Positions 6,829 to 11,813 of a stretch of DNA of 11,813 nt are shown here, piece after piece (within the stretch, counting starts at the first letter, position 1; the number at the start of each line of letters is the position of its first letter). This stretch comes from ATZT02 sp046048135 (lineage in GTDB: Bacteria > Actinomycetota > Actinomycetes > S36-B12 > UBA5976): contig JBJOGR010000007.1 in assembly GCA_046048135.1 (NCBI GenBank), forward strand, positions 1 through 11,813, in the 5' to 3' direction. Both the position numbers and the translations under genes were made by a program. The notes under the pieces were generated by a model that did not search any database, was not told the origin of the DNA, and saw only the letters and a program-made list of their open reading frames with translations.

Positions 6829-9490
6829 CTCGACGCCTATTTTCTTTATCGTAAAATACTGAATCCACAATTTCTGCAGCGATTAAATCGTCTCCAACTG
6901 GCACGTCCACAATTTTGCCAATCTGATTTCTGCCATTTGCGACCATAGCTAAGGCAAATGTTCTATCCAAAACATCAGATGAATAAGAACTTGTGACATA
7001 TCCAATGTGAGCATTTTTTGAACTATTTTTGAATGTATCTTTATTAATAATATAGGCACCTTCTGGCAATAATTTCTTTTTATCCAGTGGAAGAAGTCCT
7101 ACTAAATGATGACGATCACTCTTAGCGGTGTCTGATCGTCTAAATGATCTCTTGCCGATGAAATCTTTTTTCTTTGAAACTATCCAATCCATTCCCAAAT
7201 CTTGTGGTGTTTGAGTGCCATCGGTTTCTTGACCAACTATGACAAATCCTTTTTCGGCTCTTAACACGTGCATAGTTTCTGTTCCGTAGGCTGTGATGTT
7301 AAATTCTTTTCCTTGCCTAAATATTTCTTTCCAAATTTCTTGGGCATACCAAGATTCAATATTTATTTCATAGGCTAATTCACCTGAAAAAGAAATTCTT
7401 GCAATTCTTGCAGGAACTCCTACAACTTCTGCATACTTATTTTCCATGAAAGCAAAATTTTCATTTGTGACATCTAAACCAGGGGATAGTTTTTTAATCA
7501 AGTTTCTGGATTTAGGTCCAACTAGTGCAATAGTTGCCCAATGTTCTGTCACCGAAGTACAAAACACATTTAAATCTGGCCATTCAGTTTGAAGCCATTC
7601 TTCTAACCAATCCAAAACTTTTGCAGCACCACTTGTGGTGGTAGTCATTAAAAATCTGTTTTCACTTAGTCTTGTCGTTACTCCATCATCAAAAACCATT
7701 CCGTCTACACCACACATAAGTCCATATCTACTTGAACCTATTTTTAAATTAGAAAACATATTTGTATAAATTCGATCTAAAAATATTGCAGCATCAGGTC
7801 CTTGAATATCGATTTTTCCTAAAGTTGAAGCATCCATTACTGCTACGTCATTTCTAGCAGCTTTGCATTCTCTTAAAACCGCTTCATGCATATTTTCTTT
7901 TTCAATTGGGAAATACCATGGTCGTTTCCATTGTCCGACGTCTTCCATAGGTGCTTTATTTTTTAGATGTTCCTCATGAATTGGAGTTGTTCTTATAGGA
8001 TCTGTCAAAATTCCTAATTCTCTTCCTGCAAAAGCAGAAAATGGAAAAGTTACATAAGGTGGTCTAAAGGTAAGTGTTCCAACTTCGAACGGTTTTTTAC
8101 CAATTAATTCACTGAGCAATCCAATAGTTGTTGTACCACTTGTTTTTCCTTGATCTTGAGCCGTTCCAATCGTGGTGTATCTCTTGATGTGTTCAATTGA
8201 ACTTAAACCAGCTCCAACAGCTCTTTTTAGATCTCTCAAAGTTGCATCTCTTTGTAAATCAACAAAAGAGATTTCGTCTTGATTTAAATCTAATTCCCCA
8301 AAGTATAAGGCTGTTTTATTATCAACTTTCTCAAATTCTCCATTTGCCCAACCTGTAGAAGAAAGACCTTTTGGAAGTTTGGGCATCTTGAAAGCTTGAA
8401 TTTTGTCATCCCAAATTGGTTTAAGATTTAAAAAAGTTGCTAAATGAACTGTTGGAGTCCAGCCACCAGAAATTGCCAGTAAATCTGCATCAATTTCAAT
8501 TACATTTTTTTCACTTTTAACGACAACGCTATTTAAAGAACCATGAAAATCTGCCTTGGTGTCAATTACTTTAGAGCCAAGAATTAATTCGATATTGGCT
8601 TTCTTTATCTTTTGTTCGAGAGATTTTGAAATTTTTGGTCTAACATCAACAATAGCTTTCACTGTTGTACCAGATTTGTTTATTCTTAGTGCATCTTCGT
8701 AACCGTAATCATCGACTGTGAAAACTATGGCATTTTTAAATGTTCCAACTCTGTATTTATTTAAATATGTTGCAGCTGCGTGGGAGAGCATGATTCCAGG
8801 CCTATCGTTATTAGGAAATACCAAGACTCGCTGCATAGCTCCTGTTGCTAGAACTATTTCTTTTGCTCTTATGTGCCAGGTTCTGATACGTGCCTTATTT
8901 TTATCAATTTTTGAATTTAGATGATCTGTTCTTCTTTCAACAGCCACAACATAGTTTTGATCATAAAGTCCAATTGCAGTAGTTCTTTGTAATTGAATTA
9001 CATTTTTTTGTTTTAAGGATTTTAATAAATTTCCAGCAATATTTTGGTTAAGATCACTAATAAATCCTCCTGCAGCAGGTTGATCATCAATAATCATTAC
9101 TTTTTTATTATTTTTAGAATACTTTTGAAGTGCTTTTAATCCAGAAAGCCCTGCTCCAATGATTAGTACATCGACATGTTTATATTTTTTGTCATAACGG
9201 GCTTCATCTTTTTTATTTGGTAAATCACCCACACCTGCAAGACTTCTTACTTCTAATCCATCAACTAGTTCAATTTTTGTAGCTGGAACCATTGGTTCGC
9301 CACTTCCAGAATCAATTTGAACTAACGCATTTGGTTCTTCATAACCAATTCCAAAAACACCACGTGGTCTGAATAAATATGAACTCTCGGTAACAACTTT
9401 TACATGGTTTCTTAAAAGTGCTGCAGATAAAGGTTCACCTTTGTTTCCGTGATAAGTCTTATTGTCAAAAATAAATTGAACACTACTCAT
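6821..9490 (-). CDS. soxA: Sarcosine oxidase alpha subunit SoxA
   Basis: The 889-residue large subunit of heterotetrameric sarcosine oxidase, which converts sarcosine, THF and O2 to glycine, 5,10-methylene-THF and H2O2. Residues 1-85 form the ferredoxin-like N-terminal domain (GEPLSAALL, FRPRG, EEPNALVQI), which carries no cluster here: there is no Cys before residue 542. The NAD-binding Rossmann fold starts at 106-120 (DVLIIGAGLSGLKA). The middle has ATGAMQR (216-221), SGGWTPTVHL (341-350) and FVDLQRDAT (409-417), then KRYTTIGTAQDQGKTSG (436-452). From about 525 to the end runs the GcvT-like folate-binding domain (VMDASTLGKIDIQGPDA; FSGELAYEI; YGTETMHVLRAEKGF) and its C-terminal barrel. Homologues are often 940-1000 residues, so this is a compact version. 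The start overlaps the soxD stop as ATGA, and the end overlaps soxG by 8 bp. Confidence 0.96.
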   Translation of the reverse strand: MSSVQFIFDNKTYHGNKGEPLSAALLRNHVKVVTESSYLFRPRGVFGIGYEEPNALVQIDSGSGEPMVPATKIELVDGLEVRSLAGVGDLPNKKDEARYDKKYKHVDVLIIGAGLSGLKALQKYSKNNKKVMIIDDQPAAGGFISDLNQNIAGNLLKSLKQKNVIQLQRTTAIGLYDQNYVVAVERRTDHLNSKIDKNKARIRTWHIRAKEIVLATGAMQRVLVFPNNDRPGIMLSHAAATYLNKYRVGTFKNAIVFTVDDYGYEDALRINKSGTTVKAIVDVRPKISKSLEQKIKKANIELILGSKVIDTKADFHGSLNSVVVKSEKNVIEIDADLLAISGGWTPTVHLATFLNLKPIWDDKIQAFKMPKLPKGLSSTGWANGEFEKVDNKTALYFGELDLNQDEISFVDLQRDATLRDLKRAVGAGLSSIEHIKRYTTIGTAQDQGKTSGTTTIGLLSELIGKKPFEVGTLTFRPPYVTFPFSAFAGRELGILTDPIRTTPIHEEHLKNKAPMEDVGQWKRPWYFPIEKENMHEAVLRECKAARNDVAVMDASTLGKIDIQGPDAAIFLDRIYTNMFSNLKIGSSRYGLMCGVDGMVFDDGVTTRLSENRFLMTTTTSGAAKVLDWLEEWLQTEWPDLNVFCTSVTEHWATIALVGPKSRNLIKKLSPGLDVTNENFAFMENKYAEVVGVPARIARISFSGELAYEINIESWYAQEIWKEIFRQGKEFNITAYGTETMHVLRAEKGFVIVGQETDGTQTPQDLGMDWIVSKKKDFIGKRSFRRSDTAKSDRHHLVGLLPLDKKKLLPEGAYIINKDTFKNSSKNAHIGYVTSSYSSDVLDRTFALAMVANGRNQIGKIVDVPVGDDLIAAEIVDSVFYDKENRRRDG

Positions 9491-9768
9491 TTTGGCCTAC
9501 TTGGTTGATTAGTAAAAGGCTTATAGGAAGGACCAAATTCGTGAGTTAATGTATTTCTCCAAATGTTAAACCACTTTCTACATCCTGCAGAATGAAACCA
9601 TCTTTCAGCAAACCATCCCTTTGGATTATCCCTAAAGAAAATATATTCAGCCCATTGTTGATCCGTTAAATTTTCAGGATTTTCTGGATAGCCAATGTGA
9701 GCTTGGCTTCCATAGTGAAATTCAGTTTCATCTCTGGAACCACACCAAGGACAATTAATTAACAACAT
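9487..9768 (-). CDS. soxD: Sarcosine oxidase delta subunit SoxD
   Basis: A 93-residue zinc-binding small subunit of heterotetrameric sarcosine oxidase, near the family's usual length of about 90-110. The zinc ligands are visible: Cys6 and Cys9 (NCPWCGSR), His59 and Cys63 (RWFHSAGCRKWFN). The conserved run between them includes EFHYG, DQQWAEYIF and RDNPKGW, which is diagnostic for SoxD. It lies between soxB (9-nt gap) and soxA (4-bp ATGA overlap), the standard B-D-A-G order. It is thought to stabilise the alpha-beta assembly rather than catalyse. Confidence 0.95.
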   Translation of the reverse strand: MLLINCPWCGSRDETEFHYGSQAHIGYPENPENLTDQQWAEYIFFRDNPKGWFAERWFHSAGCRKWFNIWRNTLTHEFGPSYKPFTNQPSRPK

Positions 9769-9775
9769 AAATTTT

Positions 9776-9779
9776 TCCT
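9776..9779 (-). promoter_or_regulatory. Ribosome site of soxD overlapping the soxB stop
   Basis: On the minus strand the soxB stop TAG is part of TAGGAAAAATTTATG. AGGA (9779-9776) shares bases with the stop and sits 7 nt from the soxD ATG (9768-9766). This supports the chosen soxD start and coupled translation of soxB and soxD. Confidence 0.5.
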
Positions 9780-11013
9780 AATGAGCAACACCGGCTGCTC
9801 CATGTTCATCAATTAAATGACCTGAAATAAAGCGATCCAGAGAATATGGTTTAGCAAGTTCATGTGCTGAATTTTTAGCCATAGTTTCGGCCATAACCCA
9901 ACCAGAACCAGGAGTTGCTTTAAAACCGCCAGTTCCCCAACCACAATTAATAAATAAATTTTCAACAGGAGTTAAACCAATTATGGGAGATGCATCAGGT
10001 GCAATATCAACAATTCCACCCCAAGTTCTTAATAGATGAGCTCTTGAAAATATAGGAAAAAGTTCAAGAGCGGCAGCTAATTGATGTTCAATTACGTGAA
10101 AACCTCCACGTTGTGCATAGGAATTGTAAGCATCAGTTCCTGCACCCATTACTAATTCACCTTTATGAGCTTGACTCACATAAACATGCACAGCGCCACT
10201 CATAATTACTGTGTCTAAAACTTGTTCAAGTAATTCAGAAACCAATGCTTGAAGTGGTCTGCTTTGAAGTGGCACTCTGAATCCAGCTAAATTAGCCAAA
10301 ACAGAAGTGTGACCTGCAGCAACCATTCCCACTTTTTCACAACTGATTAAACCTTGATTTGTTTCTACACCAACAACTTTGTTATTTATTTTTTTAAAAC
10401 CTGTTACTTCGCAACCTTGAATTATGTCGACACCCATATCACTTGCTGCTTTTGCATAACCCCACGCAACCCAATCATGTTTTGCAATACCACCTCGGGC
10501 TTGATAAGTTGCACCTAAAACTGGATATCTAACATCAGGAGAAATATTTACAATTGGAGCAATTTTTTTAACTTCTTCAGGAGTTAACCATTGAGAATCT
10601 ATATTGTTCATTGAATTTGAATAAAAATTTCTTTTTTTACTTCTTAAATCACTTACGCTATGAGCAAGCGTCATCACACCTCGTTGGTCAAAAAACATTT
10701 CGTAGCCAACTTCTTCTTCTAAATTTTCCCAAAGCTTTAGTGAGTGCTCATAAATTCCTGCACTTTCATCCCACAGGTAATTTGAACGAATGATGGTGGT
10801 ATTTCTACCCATGTTGCCGCCAGCAAGCCAACCTTTTTCTAAAACTGCGGTGTTTGTGATTCCAAAATTTTTTGCTAAATAAAATGCTGTTGCTAAACCA
10901 TGTCCACCAGCACCAATTATTATTGCGTCATACGATTTCTTTGGAGATGGATTTCTCCATAAAAAATCAGGATGTTCAGGCAATGCTGCAGTATGGCGTC
11001 TTTTTATGGTCAT
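9778..11013 (-). CDS. soxB: Sarcosine oxidase beta subunit SoxB
   Basis: A 411-residue flavin subunit of heterotetrameric sarcosine oxidase, of the D-amino-acid-oxidase-like fold. It oxidises the N-methyl group of sarcosine at FAD. A covalent FMN at the alpha-beta interface passes electrons to oxygen. The FAD Rossmann motif is GAGGHG (34-39), with Glu59 (AVLEKGWLAGGNMGRNTTIIRS region, 56-77). His179 in QARGGIAKHDWVAWGY (171-186) matches the histidine that carries FMN in characterised enzymes. RTWGGIVDIAPDASPIIG and GWGTGGFKATPGSG near the C-terminus are typical substrate-side motifs. Length and motifs are complete. It begins 2 nt after the stop of the DMGDH-like gene, and soxD starts 9 nt after its own stop. 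Confidence 0.97.
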   Translation of the reverse strand: MTIKRRHTAALPEHPDFLWRNPSPKKSYDAIIIGAGGHGLATAFYLAKNFGITNTAVLEKGWLAGGNMGRNTTIIRSNYLWDESAGIYEHSLKLWENLEEEVGYEMFFDQRGVMTLAHSVSDLRSKKRNFYSNSMNNIDSQWLTPEEVKKIAPIVNISPDVRYPVLGATYQARGGIAKHDWVAWGYAKAASDMGVDIIQGCEVTGFKKINNKVVGVETNQGLISCEKVGMVAAGHTSVLANLAGFRVPLQSRPLQALVSELLEQVLDTVIMSGAVHVYVSQAHKGELVMGAGTDAYNSYAQRGGFHVIEHQLAAALELFPIFSRAHLLRTWGGIVDIAPDASPIIGLTPVENLFINCGWGTGGFKATPGSGWVMAETMAKNSAHELAKPYSLDRFISGHLIDEHGAAGVAH

Positions 11014-11015
11014 AG

Positions 11016-11813
11016 TTAAGACTTTAGCCTTGTCATTTGTGGATCAAATTGAGGATCATTACCTACAACTGCTTTAACTTTTTTATCAAAATATTGAATT
11101 TCTACTTTCGTACCAATTGCACTTGCTTCAATTGGTAACCATGCATAAGCAAGTGGAGCACCAATAGTGTGGCCATAATATGCAGAAGTTGTGTAGCCAA
11201 CAACTTTGTTGTTTACTAAAACTGGTTCTTTGCCCATTACAACATCAAAATCATTCTTTATAACTAAACAACAAAGTTTTTTCTGTATTTGCTCAGGTTT
11301 TATTTTTTCATAAGCTTGTGATCCTATAAATCCACCAGTTTTTCTTACTGCAAAAGAAAGCCCTGCTTCATAAGGATTATGTTCACTAGTCATTTCTGCC
11401 CCATAAGATCTATAACCTTTTTCTAATCTCATGGAATTAAAAGCACCACGACCTGCTGGTATTAGGCCAAATTTCTTACCAGCGCTAAACAATGTGTCCC
11501 AAAGTTTTAATCCCATATCAGCGTCTGCATAAATTTCAAAACCAAGTTCGCCCACATAAGAAAGTCTCCAAAGCGTTACAGGTACTTGACCAAGATATGT
11601 TTTTTTGGCTTTGAAATAACCTAAAGATTCATTTGATAAATCATCATCACAAATACTTTGGGCTAACATTCTTGATTTTGGACCGAATAAACCCAAACCA
11701 ATAGTTCCGCTAGTTATATCTTTTACAAATACATCATCTGGAGCATTATTTCTTAATCTAATTAAGTCGACATTTCCATTTGCGCCAAGTATGAATTGAT
11801 TTTCTTCCACTCT
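11016..11813 (-). CDS. Dimethylglycine dehydrogenase-like protein, C-terminal folate-binding part (cut by window edge)
   Basis: The frame is open to the right edge, and the GTG at 11810 is probably an internal Val codon (…R-V-E-E-N-Q-F-I-L-G), so this is the last 265 residues of a longer protein. It is a GcvT-type THF-binding domain: GLFGPKSRMLA, then SYVGELGFEIYAD, PAGRGAFNSMRLEKGYRSYG, TSEHNPYEAGLSFAVR and the C-terminal barrel (GYTTSAYYGHTIGAPLAYAW). The LEKGYRSYGAEMTSEHNPYEAGL stretch resembles the FAD-dependent dimethylglycine/sarcosine dehydrogenase family (about 800 residues) more than glycine-cleavage T protein. Such enzymes demethylate dimethylglycine to sarcosine and load the methyl on THF. 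A stand-alone aminomethyltransferase cannot be excluded because the FAD half is out of view. It ends 2 nt before soxB and is the most upstream gene seen in this transcript. Confidence 0.8.
   Translation of the reverse strand, partial: RVEENQFILGANGNVDLIRLRNNAPDDVFVKDITSGTIGLGLFGPKSRMLAQSICDDDLSNESLGYFKAKKTYLGQVPVTLWRLSYVGELGFEIYADADMGLKLWDTLFSAGKKFGLIPAGRGAFNSMRLEKGYRSYGAEMTSEHNPYEAGLSFAVRKTGGFIGSQAYEKIKPEQIQKKLCCLVIKNDFDVVMGKEPVLVNNKVVGYTTSAYYGHTIGAPLAYAWLPIEASAIGTKVEIQYFDKKVKAVVGNDPQFDPQMTRLKS

Noticed and set aside
6829..6870. 14-residue N-terminal extension of SoxG from an upstream ATG
   Set aside because: It would overlap soxA by 50 bp, is unlike the family's N-terminus, and the ATG at 6828 gives the normal MANLKK opening.
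8718..8924. 68-codon open frame antisense to soxA
   Set aside because: It lies wholly within conserved soxA sequence and shows nothing suggesting expression.
11808..11810. GTG as start of a short aminomethyltransferase
   Set aside because: The frame runs open to the window edge, and the peptide begins in the middle of a conserved GcvT domain, so the gene is cut rather than short.
2935..11813. Genomic island inserted at tRNA-Asn
   Set aside because: There is no integrase, no second copy of the tRNA 3' end and no obvious composition change between the plus-strand and minus-strand genes.
3733..11813. Glycine riboswitch or other leader element controlling the sox cluster
   Set aside because: All internal gaps are at most 16 nt, and the 5' end of the transcript is outside the window, so no leader can be examined.

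Overview
The window is AT-rich (by eye about one third G+C) and gene-dense. It looks like a streamlined planktonic actinobacterium. The evidence is the dgt-dnaG gene order and a DnaG N-terminus (MPGRIRNDDIALVRD, then LKGLCPFHDEKTPSF) of the kind found in the class Actinomycetes, here in a low-GC genome with overlapping genes and almost no spacers. A relative of the acI/Nanopelagicales type fits best. Ca. Actinomarina is an alternative. This placement is inference from remembered family patterns.

Left part, plus strand (1-3740): the 3' portion of dgt (dGTP triphosphohydrolase, cut by the window edge), dnaG (primase, complete), a 64-nt spacer with a perfect inverted repeat, a tRNA-Asn(GTT) gene, and 25 nt later a serine-nucleophile peptidase of the S51/peptidase E type.

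Right part, minus strand (11813-3733, transcribed right to left): a tightly packed cluster. It runs from the C-terminal part of a dimethylglycine-dehydrogenase-like, folate-binding protein (cut by the edge) through soxB, soxD, soxA and soxG (the four subunits of heterotetrameric sarcosine oxidase) and folD to a choline-dehydrogenase-like GMC flavoprotein. Spacings run from an 8-nt overlap to a 16-nt gap, including two ATGA stop/start overlaps, so this is almost certainly one transcript. Its promoter lies beyond the right edge.

Together the minus-strand genes form a methylated-amine and one-carbon module. The GMC enzyme would oxidise choline toward glycine betaine. The DMGDH-like protein would convert dimethylglycine to sarcosine, and SoxBDAG sarcosine to glycine, each methyl passing to tetrahydrofolate as 5,10-methylene-THF. 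FolD would carry that to 10-formyl-THF for purine and formyl-Met synthesis or for energy. Betaine aldehyde dehydrogenase and the betaine demethylation step are not in view.

The two transcription units converge and overlap by exactly 8 bp in a palindrome (CTAATTAG) that supplies the stop codons of both genes. No spacer reaches 300 bases. I found no mobile element, CRISPR array or clearly undescribed system. The points worth a second look are the operon composition, the tRNA-flanking structures and the convergent overlap.
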